In this document: positions 53,016-64,000 of the stretch, one piece after another
Layout of the letters: every line of letters starts with the position of its first letter
Numbering within the stretch: position 1 is the first letter of the stretch
Assembly: GCF_003945595.2 (NCBI RefSeq)
Contig: NW_024104107.1
Location: forward strand, 496,001-560,000
DNA: 64,000 nucleotides
Source: Pipra filicauda
Taxonomy: Eukaryota > Chordata > Aves > Passeriformes > Pipridae
Direction: 5' to 3'
Translations under genes and position numbers: made by a program
Notes under the pieces: model-generated
Seen by the model: only the letters and a program-made list of their open reading frames with translations
Database searches by the model: none
What the model was told of the DNA's origin: nothing

Positions 53016-55644
53016 TAGTTGTTCTTCTCATGACCTGTCAAACTCGTGGGATCAGTCAAGTCTATATCGCACTTCTGACCAATTCAGCTCTTTGGGAAGT
53101 ATGGACAGCTGGGACCACACTCCACAAGTAGCCCAGTATGGAAGACTTTCTTCTGCAAGGTCTAATAGTAGCATTGATCATCTAGGGAGCCAGAGTAAGC
53201 GGGATTCAGCCTATGGGTCTTTCTCCACGAGTTCTAGCACCCCTGACCACACTCTGTCCAATGCAGACACTTCTTCGACAGAGAACATGCTATACAAAGT
53301 GGGCCACTGGGAGACTGCTAAGCATGGAAGCAAGTCTGGCCAGTTTTTGAATGACAGCAGTGGAATAGAGGACAAACCTGGGTATTTGCCAGCTCCCATT
53401 CAATATGAGAACAACAAAAGTCCTAGAATAGAGGAACACCCAGATAGCAAGCTCACTAGCTCTGGAAGATCCAGTTTTGGACCTGTCTGGTATGTTCCTG
53501 ATAAGAAGAAGTCTTCATCTCCTCCTCCTCCCCCCCCACCTCTTCGTAGTGACAGCTTTGCTGCTATCAAAGGCCATGAGAAAGCCCATGGCCCTGTGTA
53601 CTCAGAGGGTGCCAGCACGCAGCACTTTACAGCCCTGAACCGATCTCAGCCCAGGAATGACTGGAGCTTGGAAACTGTGGAGCAGCAGCGGCGGCTCTCC
53701 AGAGCATGTGACAGGAGGATCAGCAGCTCAAGTTATAAATCCGATCTCAGTTCAGAACATGCTTTTTCTTCAACTGGTGAAAGGTACAGTAGTAATGCAG
53801 GACCTGTGAACAGACTGCAGTCATCCTTGTCCAGCACCGACGTTCGGTTTGCACAGCCTGCTTACACTTACCACCACCAGCACCAGTACAGCGATGAAAG
53901 CACTTTTTATCACAGTGCAAGAATCTTAGCTGCACCTAAAGATCAGCAACATTATCTGTCCTACAGTGGCATTCAGGAGTTATCTACAGATCATTTTCAT
54001 GGCTACAGTCCAAACCAAGCCAGCCTGCTCAACACTGCCTCTTTGAACAGTGCTGCTGAACAGAAGGTGGACAACACTGGACAGAGTCGATATTATTGTG
54101 TGACGGCAAAACATCCTGCTCAGGGAAGCTCAAAGCCAGTACAACTCAAGGATGACAGCTGGAAACCTGCAGTGGGAACTGATGTATCGCTTGGACCTCA
54201 TGAAAATCCTGCAGTTATCACAATGGCCCAAACCCCAAAATACTATCTACCTCAACAATCTATTGAATCTTCACTGAAAAGGTGTGAGAACAGTAGTCAT
54301 TACCCAATGGACAGAGAGCGGGATGTAATAGAAGAAGCTAAAAAACCCAGTCATACTGAAAAGTCTGGACAAAAGAAAAACTGTGAGAGCAGCTTTGAGG
54401 AAAGTGAAACTAGGCATGGTCAGCAGGATTATGTAAAGAGTTGTGTCCTTACCACTGAAAACAGATCTGCTCAGAAAGATTTTAGGTGGGGTAAAGATGA
54501 GAGTAGCAAGATTTCTCCTCAGAAGACCCCAATGTTGCACTCTTTAGCTCAGGAAGGGAAAAAGCAGTCTGACAGCAACCCAGAAGTGGTAACAGAACGA
54601 CAGGCTCCATTTGACACTCACTTGTCTAAACAGGCACGAAGGAGTGATCGTTTTGCAACAACCCTGAGAAATGAGATCCAAATGAGAAGAGCAAAGCTGC
54701 AGAAAAGTAGAAGTACTGCTACGTTAGTAGGGTCATCTGAAGCGGAGGAGTGCAATGAGACCTGGAAACCAGATTCAACAGGGAATGTCACCACCTCCCC
54801 AGACACAAACTTTACCAGCACCTACAAAGATCACCTTAAGGAAGCTCAGGCCAGGGTTCTGAGGGCGACATCCTTCAAACGTCGGGACTTGGAGCCCAGC
54901 CCTGCTGAATATCTCCCCCGGTCACCTGAGCGGAAAACTGGTAGTCACAACTCTTCGTTATTGGCTTTGGTTTCTGAAGATGTGTCTGGATTCTTCGAGG
55001 CTACACAAGCTAAACCGAACCCTTCAGGGAGTGGCACTCATCATGTTTCTCGCATTGGAGCCAGGAAGAGGTTCACAACAGAGCAAAAGCTGAAGTCTTA
55101 CTCTGAACCAGAGAAGATGAATGAGGTGGGGATGTCAGAGGATGAGTGCCATGCTCATTGTCGTCCAGATATACCAGAAGAAGCCCTGGGCTCATTTGCA
55201 GACAGGTGGAAATTTTTTGAAGAAACAAGTAAACCTGCATTTAGAAAATCATCACAGAAATTTGTTCCCCATGGTCTAGCAGAGGGACAGCCTGAGAGGA
55301 AAACTCGTGGTGGACAAGAGGGAGAGGAGTTGTGGTATGAGAGAAGGAGTCGGGTGGGCTCTGCTGGGCTTGAAACTGCTCATGCTTCAAAAGATAGTAT
55401 TCACCACAGCAGCAGCAATAAGGCTGCTGATAGGATTGTGAAATCTGCACAGCCACAGCGCCTGGGAACCTTTGCAGAGTATGAGGCATCATGGAAGGAG
55501 CAGCGGAAGCCAATAGAACCAAGGAACTCAGGAAGGTACCATTCAGCTGATAACATCCTTGATGCAGGCCATGAACAACATGGGAAATCCCAATACACCC
55601 ATGAGAGGTCTAGATCATCCCCTTCCACTGATTTCTACAAACAG
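53016..55644 (+). CDS. SHROOM2: SHROOM2 exon 4: large central exon with ASD1 actin-binding region
   Basis: A single 2629-base open exon, about 876 codons. It starts after tttcctacag with T completing AG|T (Ser) and ends in phase 0 after FYKQ at CAG|GTACAA. In order: SSCSSHDLSNSWDQ; the serine-rich block SNSSIDHLGSQSKRDSAYGS (from 53161); FGPVWYVPDKKK; seven prolines (53521-53541, a possible EVH1/SH3/WW ligand) followed by LRSDSFA; a poorly conserved, H/S/Q-rich middle; the ASD1 region from RRSDRFATTLRNEIQMRRAK (54637) through KDHLKEAQARVLRATSFKRR to EQKLKSYSEPEKMNEVG (about 55128); ADRWKFFEETSKP (55198-55236); LGTFAEYEASWKEQRKP (from 55462); and RSRSSPSTDFYKQ. ASD1 binds F-actin and sets where the protein acts. 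The blocks follow human SHROOM2 as I recall it. The frame is open further at both ends (52972-55731), but the outer parts are intron. Confidence 0.97.
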
Positions 55645-57579
55645 GTACAAGTGTCTTTTGCATTATCCTTTAAATTGCCTAAGGCGGTGGGGGACAGGAG
55701 AGGAGTAGAGGGGGGAAGAGAATTTTTATGAAAATTTCCAGTTTAGGAATACAATGTAATATGGGGTTTGCCTTTGGTCAGTAAAGGAATAAATTTTATG
55801 GGTAGCTCTCATAAGTAAAATGAGGAAGATCAAATATTTTACTGCACAAGAGCAATTGGATCAAGTAATTTCTTGTATGTTGTAGCCAGAAGGAAGAAAA
55901 CAATGTGGTTGATTCGATAATATCCTTTTTTTTACGGTAGAGATGTAGGAGGATCAAAGCAATCTTCACCCATAGTTATTTTTTCGTTGGTGTAGCTGAC
56001 TTCCCCATTTTAAGGTTTTCAGTTCTCTGAAACTATGAAGAAAAATGTTGCAAAGGGAAATAATATGTACTTTTGTCCAATTTTGTTAATGGTCTAATAG
56101 TTTCCATGGATTTCCTCTTCTAAATTTGCTTGCTGCAAAAGCTACATAGGATAAAACGTCTGTCTAATAAAGTTTAGAGGTTATAAATATGCCTGTTAAT
56201 GGTAAAGCTACACTACAGCAACAAATGAAACTTCTTAGTGTTTTGTTTTATGTCAGTTTACTTGATTTAAGATGTATACATTTATTCCTTAGAGAGTTGC
56301 CAAATGTCTGTTCAACTTGCAAGTAAATATTAAGTTAATTTTTAACTGAGCAGGCCAGGGAATGGTTGGCAGGTGGCACTGCAAGTAAACAGAGAAACCA
56401 AGTTTCTTTAGTTCTCTGTTAAAAGATGTTGTTCAAGCTGCTACAAGATTGTCTGATACCTCTAAGGAGTCAGAGTGTGTTCGACTTGTGTTGAACTTTG
56501 CCTTATGCAAGAAAAGACTAGAAGCAATGCAGTTGTGTGTATTATTTTTGCCTCATTTTTTTCCCCTGTTGCTAAAAACATTGCATGCATACACACATCA
56601 CCTGTGTGTGTGTGTAGACATGGAGTAGAATGAGAATACCTCAAGAAGAAACAAAAATGTTGATCTCTAAAAGTTGTGAGCTGTCTTTCTGTAAGTTTTT
56701 TGTGTCTTTAAGTTTTGCAAAAGTTATTTTTGAACTCTATGTGCAGAATTAATTATGCAGATAATTTATTAGGGTAGAGATTCCAACCACTGAAAATATT
56801 CACCTGGAAGTTATTTTGAAAATTAAATTCACTAAATTATTAAATAATTGCCTACCCAGCAGAAAAATCATATCATCTATTCCTTGTATGCATTTCTGGT
56901 TTATTAGTCAGTGCCTTTAAGTTCAGTATAGGCCTCCTGGGGCAAAAAGCAGACACCTGTTTAGGCACCTGGAAAATACGGTGGTAAGTGCATTGAAGAT
57001 ACTTACAACAGAATGAAGTAAATAAAGATGTTGTTTTGCATATATGATTCAGATTATTCCATTGCTAATGCGCAGTTAAATTTCCTGTAGGTTCAGTGTT
57101 TGTAATGCAAAGCTATGCTTTGGGTGGGGTTGTTTGAAGATAGTGAGATAATAACATTCTGGAACAGCAATGTTGTGTGTTTTACTGAGAAACTAAAGTA
57201 CATGCGCGGGGATCCAAAAGCTGGTGCGTACTTGCATCTTCTAAAATGTGAGCAGCTCTTCTGTAACTTCTTTCCCTCTTTGTTTTTATTTTTTTGTCTT
57301 TGCCAAATGGAAGTTGCAAAAATTTATATAAATGTTCAGCTCTTCTGTAGATCAGCAGAGCAGTAACCTGAGCACAGCCAGGTTGGGAGTGCTGTGCAAG
57401 AGGTCACAGAGCATACTGAACTGCTTAAAACCAAACAAGCTTCAAACATGCTGTGCTGTTGACTTCATGTATATTCAAACAGAGCAAACCCACAAATAAG
57501 AGGTTCCATAATCATAGATTTTTCAAGAGTCTGAAACACGATGACTTGGTCTCTTACTTGTACTATAAACCACTTCTAG
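55645..57579 (+). other. SHROOM2: SHROOM2 intron 4
   Basis: A 1.9-kb AT-rich intron from a weak donor (GTACAA) to the acceptor accacttctag, whose pyrimidine tract is short. It contains an AATAAA at 55788-55793 soon after the read-through stop (55729-55731), and a short TG run at 56604-56615. I see no repeat family and no exon. Confidence 0.85.
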
Positions 57580-57683
57580 GAAGTTTCAGTTGAACTAAGG
57601 AGGCAAGCAGAGGATTTAAAGGAAGATGGGGAGTGTATTTTCTCTAAAGTCAACAAACTGGATGAAAGGAACTGCACTGTAAG
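57580..57683 (+). CDS. SHROOM2: SHROOM2 exon 5: short post-ASD1 exon
   Basis: This 104-base exon is too short to stand out as an open frame. It was recognised because after FYKQ the family continues with a block resembling EASVELRRQA, and here, after accacttctag, the sequence reads EVSVELRRQAEDLKEDGE, then CIFSKVNKLDERNCTV, and ends with AG before GTGAGT, a strong donor. It starts in phase 0, matching the end of exon 4, and ends with two bases of a codon. Only the first ten residues are clearly conserved. The remainder is an acidic/basic linker that differs from the mammalian sequence I recall but has about the same length (34 codons plus two bases). The next exon is not in the window. Retaining intron 5 would stop at once (AGG TGA). 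Confidence 0.88.
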
Positions 57684-60600
57684 GTGAGTATTTCTCAATT
57701 TCTGTCTTTAAAAGATGTATTTTTGACAGCTCTGATCTGATCTTTTCCTGGCCCGAACTAGAAGTTTTGCTGTGATGATTTCAGAGTTTCTGCAATGCCT
57801 TTTCCCCTTGTTTCACTCCTTCTCCCCGCATACTTCAATGTGCATGATAGAATTAATGTTGGGACCAAATTTCTGGGGACTGTAGTGTGAGCTTGAAGAA
57901 ATTGTCGAGTGCTGAGCATATTACAGTTTGTTCAGAGGTAGATGATTCTTATTTGTGTGCATGAAAGAATAGTTACAGGTTTTGTGGGGAATGGCTTGAG
58001 GTTTCCTAAAAGAATTTTCCTGTATTATCCTTGGCAAAGACAGCATGGTACTGTAACACAGTAGTGCTGTAAGCTGGACTTTTCTTGTGCCTTTATAAAA
58101 TACAGTACATGAATAGAAGCCACTAAAATTTGTTTTCCCATTTGATCGGCTCCAATTTTCTCTGTTACTTTGTCTTTAATTAAAACTGTACAGTGTTTTC
58201 AGACCCTTTTCAAATGTAGGAGCTGTATGTACAATGTAGTTAAAATCCTTTAAATGACTACCATGTAGGGGGTTGCCCCCCTCCTGGCCCTTTGTGATGT
58301 AAGCAGTGATTTCAGCAATCGCTGATACTGCGGCTGCTGAAGTGGCGTGTGGCAGCCGAGCTGAGGTTGTGCACACACTGCTGTCACCAGCTCTGACAGC
58401 TCCCTGTTTTGTAACAGAAAGAACACAAGTATAGGAAAAAGAACTTCTGTGGGCTTTCCTTGGTTCTGGAAGTGGCATTAATCTCTCAAGGGGAGAGGAA
58501 ATTATGAACTGTAGCAAACACAAACTGTAATCGTGACTGTAAAATCTTGTAAAAAAAATTAGTATTTATTTGTGGGTTTATACGATTGAATTTTGCATTG
58601 CTTGTGGCTCAGACGAAGAGACCATCTGCTAGTTTTTCTAATTTTTTTGTAGCCCTTTGTACTTACCATAGTGATTTCAAAATGAATAGCCCAGGAGGGT
58701 GTGAATGTGTGCGCACGCGTGTGGAGGGTGATGGGCTGGAGGGAGGGGGAGGTGGCAGCACAACCAGCCGGGAGCAGACAAGCTGCTGTAGGCAGGCAGC
58801 ATTTCTTGACAAGTAAAATGATTTCCCTCCACCGGTGCTGAAGCCGAGTCACAAAAGCATGCGAATAATGCTCCTACACCAGCATTTTAGCAGTGTTTGT
58901 GCAGCACAATTTTTGCTTTATGATCACAGAATCCATGAAAATCATATGACTGGGCACCACTTTTTTTTTTTTAAATTGTATTTTGACATACAGTTTCAGA
59001 TGTAGTATTTGGCCATTTTACCGCAGTAGAGGAGGTTTTGTAAAATGGTCTCTCTCACAGTCTTTCCCTCAACACTGATATGCAGAGGGTTGATATGCCT
59101 TCTGTCTTCAAAAAGCCAACAAAATAGAATCCCTCATTTGGGCATTTAATTCCTGTGTTGTGAACTACCACCGTGTGATGATAAATGGCTGCCCTATAGG
59201 AAAGAATATACATTTCCATGTGTTCCTTTTTTAACAAGGCATTCTTGTGCTCAGAAGGAACTAGACTCAGGATGACGTGAATTGATTTTATGATTTTTGA
59301 GCTGCCCTAAAGGCAGTTAGTTTTCTATTTTTAGAAGCTAGCAATCTGCAAATGGCTAGAAAATCTATCTAATTCATGGTATATTCTAGAACTTGAATAG
59401 TAACCAAGCCTAAGGTCTTCTCTGTAGTCATATTTAATATTTTCCTTTAAAGTCTGGGTTTGGAATAAATTGCTGGCAGCTGTTACTTTGTGCTGCTGAG
59501 GCCTGTGTGCTATGGTTGCCTTTGTACTACCAAAACCAGTGTGACCACGCTGGACATGGGAGTGGCCCTTCAGCATTTGTGGGGGTTAGATGTGCAGGGG
59601 TTGAGTTGATGAAGATTATTTGTGAACCTCCCTCATCTTTGAGCTCTGTTTTTCCTCTCTGAGGTTATTGAGTGCTTTCCAATAGATTCGGGTTGTTTCA
59701 TCTCCCTTTTTAGAAGAGCTGCAACATGTTCTTCTGAACTACAGTATTTAATAGTTTAGGGTATTATTTTTATAGGAAGAGGAAGTACTGGTCCATAGCA
59801 GCCATTATCTCCCATGCAAAAACCAAAACACTCTTGTTATGAGCTTGCAGGGATACCACCAGTCATCTAACATGAGATGAGTATTTTTATACTGAGGTTT
59901 GATGTGATTCTCTGTACGTTCTTAACGTTAGGATGGCTTAAAAGCATTATACTACTCTGCTGATCTGTAAAACAAAAATTAGTGCTTTTTTACTTTTAAT
60001 GATGCTACTCTTTCTATTTCAAATTAGTTAGGAAAGCTTACCTTTTTACAGATGTAAAGTCTGTGCTTCTTTAAACATGTCTCTCTTTCTGCATTTGTAA
60101 AATGACTTACTGGTTATAGAAGTCTTCACAGTTTCTTAACTGACACAGACATTCAAAAGGAAAAGACGAAAATGTGTGCTCTGACCAGTAGCCTCTGGCT
60201 TCCAGCAGTATGACATGCACATGTAAAAGTCATTCTGCATCAAAAGAATTGTGCTTTATGATCTAATTCTTAAGATTGCCATCTGTGACTAGAGATGTTT
60301 ACAGTAGTTGCTTTTGTTTAGCTTCTAAGAACATTTGACTTCTACCTCTATTAATTTGTCCCTGTGATGTCTGTTAAAGTTACATAATTTCAAAAAGTGA
60401 AAAAGGATATATGAGATCACAGGTCACAGAAAGTATTTCAGCATTTAATAGGTGTCAAGTCCAAGAGCGTGTGCATGTCAAATGTAGGACCATGGCATGA
60501 CTCAACTCTAATTAAACACTGCAAAAAGTTTCTTTCAGTTCTTTCATACCTTAGTAGTTACTCCTGTTCGAGTTGAGTCCTTGAAGGCAGAGGAACAGCC

Positions 60601-61470
60601 TTTACCCTACAAAACCAAAGCAAAATAAATTCTTAATGCCTAAGTTGACCTAAATGCCCAAGTGTAATATTCTAGGAAAATCTTTGACAAGCCAGAAACG
60701 GGAGCCTATGGAGAGATTCCCAAGTTCTTTATTAGGCTCTTCATAAGGAAACTGAGTTTTCAAGACCTGGTGAATATCTAGGCTTCATGCTTACCAGGTG
60801 GTGCAGCAGCAAATTATTGTGAAAGGAAGAAAGAGGACCTTCAGCAACACAGGAGCATGAATGATCTTATGTCTTCTGAATCGAGTCAAATGGAAAAGAA
60901 TTTACAAATGGCTAATAGTCCATTTATGTTGTGTTTATATATATCATGCATATATGGATGTTTGTGTGTATGTATATAAACCCACATAAAATATACATGC
61001 ATGTTTTGATAGTTATTTCTCTTCGTTTTTTCTCGTTTGTTACCATTGTAGGGGTCAGGGCTACATATCTATGAGGACTAATTAGCAGTGGGGAAAAACT
61101 GCCCAACAATCCACAATACACACTTGGACAAATTAGTTTCTCATGTTTACAATGATAGATGGTGTAAAATAGACATTTGAAAATAGAGATTGGAAATATT
61201 CTTAGGAACTACGCAGTTTTTCATAACTCCAGTAGCTTTAAATTCTGTATTTTGGTTGTTTTTGTTTTTTCCACTGTAGTGTCAAATTAATATAGTACCA
61301 ATGTACAGTGTTAGTATCAGCTTAACTGGGAACTTAGCTACTGAAATGCAAGACTTGAAGGGTTGGGGGTTTTTATATGTAGCAAAAAGGCCGTTTGCTT
61401 AAATAGTTAATCAGAACTCTGCTTGCAGGCATTCTGTTACACAGCTATTTTAAACTTGTCTTCTTTATTT

Positions 61471-62219
61471 AGAATTATAGAATCCTAGAATGGTTCAGGT
61501 TGGAAGGGACCTTAGAGATCATCTAGTTCCAACCCTCCTGCCATGGGCAGGGGACCTTCCACTAGTCCAGGGTACTCAGAGCCCCATCCAGCCTGGTCTT
61601 TGACACCTGCAGCCTCTCTGGATAACCTGTTCCAGTGTCTCACCACTCTCACAGTACAGAATTTCTTTCTAATTTCTAATCTAAACCTACCCTCCTTCAG
61701 GGTAGGCCTATCTCTACATAGCCTTGTGAAAAGTCTCTCTCCAGTGTTCTTGTAGCCCCCTTTACATAGCAAAAGGCTGCTGTAAGGTCCTCCTGAGCCT
61801 TCTCTTTTCCAGGCTGAACAGTCCCAGCTCTCTGAGCCTGTCCTCAATGGAAAGGCCTCTGATGAACTTAGTGGCCCTCCTCTGGACTCATTCCAACGGG
61901 TCCATGTCTTTCTTCCGTTGAGGACCCTAGAGCAGGATGCAGAAATCAAGATAGATTTTCACAATAGCAGAGTAGATGGGAAGAATCCCCTCCCTTACCC
62001 TGCTGGCCACGCTGCTGGTGATGCAGCCCAGGGCACGTTTGGCTTCCTGGGCTGGGAGTGCACATTGCAGAGTCATTATTGAGCTTTTCATCCACAAACA
62101 CCCCCAAGTCTTTCTCTCCAGGGCTAGTCTTGATCCATTCTCAACTTGTACTTGTGCTTGGGATTGCCCTGACTCAGGTGCACAACCTGGCACTTGGCCT
62201 TGTTGAACTTCATGAGGTT
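61471..62219 (-). mobile_element. CR1-type LINE, 5'-truncated, about 750 bp
   Basis: On the + strand the copy begins with the reverse complement of the CR1 3' end (agaatggttcaggttggaag-like, ccatgggcaggggaccttcc, gccccatccagcctgg, ctctctggataacctgttcc), continues through gccttctcttttccaggctg and ccctcctctggactcattcc, and ends inside ORF2. It is therefore a minus-strand insertion truncated at its 5' end. It is the longest repeat in the window and is well preserved. Confidence 0.95.
61927..62219 (-). pseudogene. CR1 ORF2 C-terminal fragment (broken reverse transcriptase end)
   Basis: Reading the minus strand of the CR1 copy gives the typical end of CR1 ORF2: a FNKAK-type block, a GNPKHKY block, then, after a shift of frame, QCALPAQEAKRALGC, SSVASRVREGILPIYSAI and a terminal YLDFCILL-type block. 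In the family these belong to the region after the reverse-transcriptase domain. In-frame stops and at least one frame change show that it is dead. No catalytic motif is present because the element is 5'-truncated. Confidence 0.8.
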
Positions 62220-63100
62220 ACTTTACTCATTTATGTCATTTACTTTATATACATTGTTACAGTCAAATTGAGAAGTTCTTCTGGAATGAACATTGCTAGG
62301 CAAGTATGTCTCAGTCATTACAGGACTTATGAAGACATTGCCAGAACTATGTAAGGAAAATGTTTTCACCCTCTTCCCTTTTCCTCATGAGGAAGAAATA
62401 GTATGATCTTGTGCAACTGCTTCTTTAGAAATCAGTGAAAAAATTACTTTGGCAAACATTTCATGCATTTGTTAACAACCTTCAATATTTTATGTTGCAA
62501 AAAAAGTCTAAATTCTCTACACTTCACCTACAACTGATGTAATTTTTCACATTAATTCTTCTAGAGCAAATAAATATCAACTTGTTAAGTATGGAATGAC
62601 CTAACAAGTACTGTTTTGTAGAAAATAAATTATAAAAATGCATAATTTTTTTTAGCTAATGTGCAGTGTACTGTCAATTTCTATGTTCATTTTATTCAAG
62701 AGCTTTTAAAGTGATGTGTTGTCTTTTTTAAATCAGTTTTAGTAAAATAAGGACTATTTCAATGTTTAAGTGCTCTTGTTTGAGGAAGGTTAGTTATTGA
62801 GTTAAAGGGAGAAGAAAACATGCTTTTTGTGTAGCCAGAACATACCAGTTTGATTGAAGTAATGCTTCAGATATCTGAATTGCTAACAGTAATGAATTTA
62901 CATGTGAAAATGTCTTCTTGCATAAAGTTGGAAATAAAAAAAAATTTAAAAATCACAGTTTTCCCTTTCCAGTAAGTTGTGTGCAGCTAATTGTTGTCAT
63001 CTGAAGGAAGTGCAGAAGAGCCAATGTCCATGGTCACAGACTCTTAGCTATTAATAAAGACTTCAAGTATGTGAGCTCCTGAAGCCCTTTTTGTTTACAT

Positions 63101-63560
63101 TAGAATCAGAGAGTGGCTTGGGTTGGAAGGGACCTTAAAGACCAATGTAGTTCCAACTCCCCTGCCATGGACAAGAATATCTTCCACTAGATCTTCCACT
63201 TCTAAAGGCCTGTCCAACCTGATCTTGACACTTCTGGGGATGGGGCCATCAACAGCTTCTCTGGGCAATCTGTACCTGTACCTCACTACCCTCACAGTAA
63301 AAAATTTCTTCCTAAAATCTGTTCTAAATCTCTCCTTTCTCAGTTTAAAGCCATTACCCCTTGTCCTATGACTACACGCCCTTGTAAAAAGTCCCTCTCC
63401 ATGTTTGTTGTAGGCCCCCTTTAGGTACTGGAAGGCTGCAATAAGGTCTCCATGAGCCTTCTCTTCTCCAGGCTGAACAATCCCAACTCTCTCATCCTGT
63501 CTTCATAGGAGAGGTGTTCCTGGCCCTCCTCTGGATGTGTTCCAGCAGGTCCATGTCCTT
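63101..63560 (-). mobile_element. CR1-type LINE 3' fragment, about 460 bp
   Basis: The + strand reads the reverse complement of the CR1 3' end: gggttggaagggaccttaaa, cccctgccatgg, cagcttctctgggcaatctg, ctcactaccctcacagtaaa, gtttaaagccattacccctt, ccttctcttctccaggctga, cctggccctcctctgg. It ends near tccatgtcctt, before ORF2. It has the same orientation as the copy 0.9 kb upstream, but the sequence differs enough to be a separate insertion of another subfamily. Confidence 0.95.
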
Positions 63561-64000
63561 AACATTTCTTTATTATGAGATAAGGATTATTAAGGCATCT
63601 TTCAGACCAGTTTTTTTTCCAGTTATGTCATTGTATGTGTCATCTGGCAATGATGCAATACAATCTGGGCTATTACAAAGTTTCTACTCTGAAAATGGGA
63701 AAATACTACTGTGGCTCTTCCAGTGCATACAGAGGAGAGAGAGTCCAACAGCATCTATTCATATATGAGAAGTGCCCTGTCAGCTTTCATCTTCCTTAGA
63801 TTTCTGTGAGTACTTGTAAATAGTACAAGTTTCATTGCCATGAACCACTATGTCTTTCCAGTACTAGCTCTATGTGACTGACTAATAACAGATAGTTAAA
63901 TAAATATCGTGCTTTGAGACAGTGTAACATTGAATCACTGGTACATGATGGAAGTTGATGGATGTTGATGCTTAAGAACACAGGCCAAAGGTCTGCCTAG

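Larger units (their letters stand above)
57684..64000 (+). other. SHROOM2: SHROOM2 intron 5, 5' part
   Basis: At least 6.3 kb of intron after the GTGAGT donor. It holds two minus-strand CR1 copies (61471-62219 and 63101-63560), a CG-containing stretch near 58690-58850 with a GTGTGCGCACGCGTGTG run and G-rich sequence, and otherwise AT-rich DNA. No frame encodes the proline-rich linker or the ASD2 domain expected further downstream, so those exons lie past the window end. Confidence 0.85.

Noticed and set aside
57684..64000. Search for further SHROOM2 exons (proline-rich linker, ASD2)
   Set aside because: No frame in this stretch encodes the expected blocks. The only protein-like signal is the decayed CR1 ORF2 end.

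Overview
The window is vertebrate nuclear DNA, most likely from a bird. Two things point that way. The interspersed repeats that can be recognised are all CR1-type LINEs, with the conserved 3' end that reads 'ggttggaagggacc' on one strand and 'cccttccaacc' on the other. The one protein-coding gene has vertebrate exon/intron structure, with large AT-rich introns and short exons bounded by GT/AG. CR1 also occurs in turtles and crocodilians, so the bird assignment is an inference (about 85%).

The only gene I can support is SHROOM2 (formerly APXL), on the + strand and truncated at both ends. Four internal coding exons are visible: 19140-19291 (second half of the PDZ domain), 47568-47699 (the linker with the RPHSWHATKF motif), 53016-55644 (the very large central exon with the proline-rich stretch and the actin-binding ASD1 region) and 57580-57683 (a short exon after ASD1). 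Their phases join cleanly (AG|G, AG|T, then phase 0), giving 3017 coding bases or 1005 complete codons. That is about 60% of the roughly 1600-residue family length. Exon 1 (start codon and first half of the PDZ) lies before base 1. The exons for the rest of the linker and the C-terminal Rho-kinase-binding ASD2 domain lie beyond base 64000.

Layout: 1-19139 is the 3' part of intron 1. 19292-47567 is intron 2 (28.3 kb), with two CpG-rich patches (about 33.2-33.7 kb and 43.57-43.86 kb), a perfect 9-bp pyrimidine array, a Z-DNA-type alternating tract and a CR1 copy that is interrupted or composite. 47700-53015 is intron 3. 55645-57579 is intron 4. 57684-64000 is the start of intron 5, with two sizeable minus-strand CR1 copies, one still carrying the decayed C-terminal end of the LINE reverse-transcriptase ORF.

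All other open frames are short, lack recognisable domains, and look like chance openings in introns. I found no tRNA, rRNA, CRISPR array, operon or new multi-gene system. The most interesting leads concern SHROOM2 isoforms: possible intronic promoters that would give a PDZ-less form, a frame-preserving cassette exon, and a weak exon-4 donor followed by an open read-through and an AATAAA. I also list several strong hairpins and unusual simple-sequence tracts.
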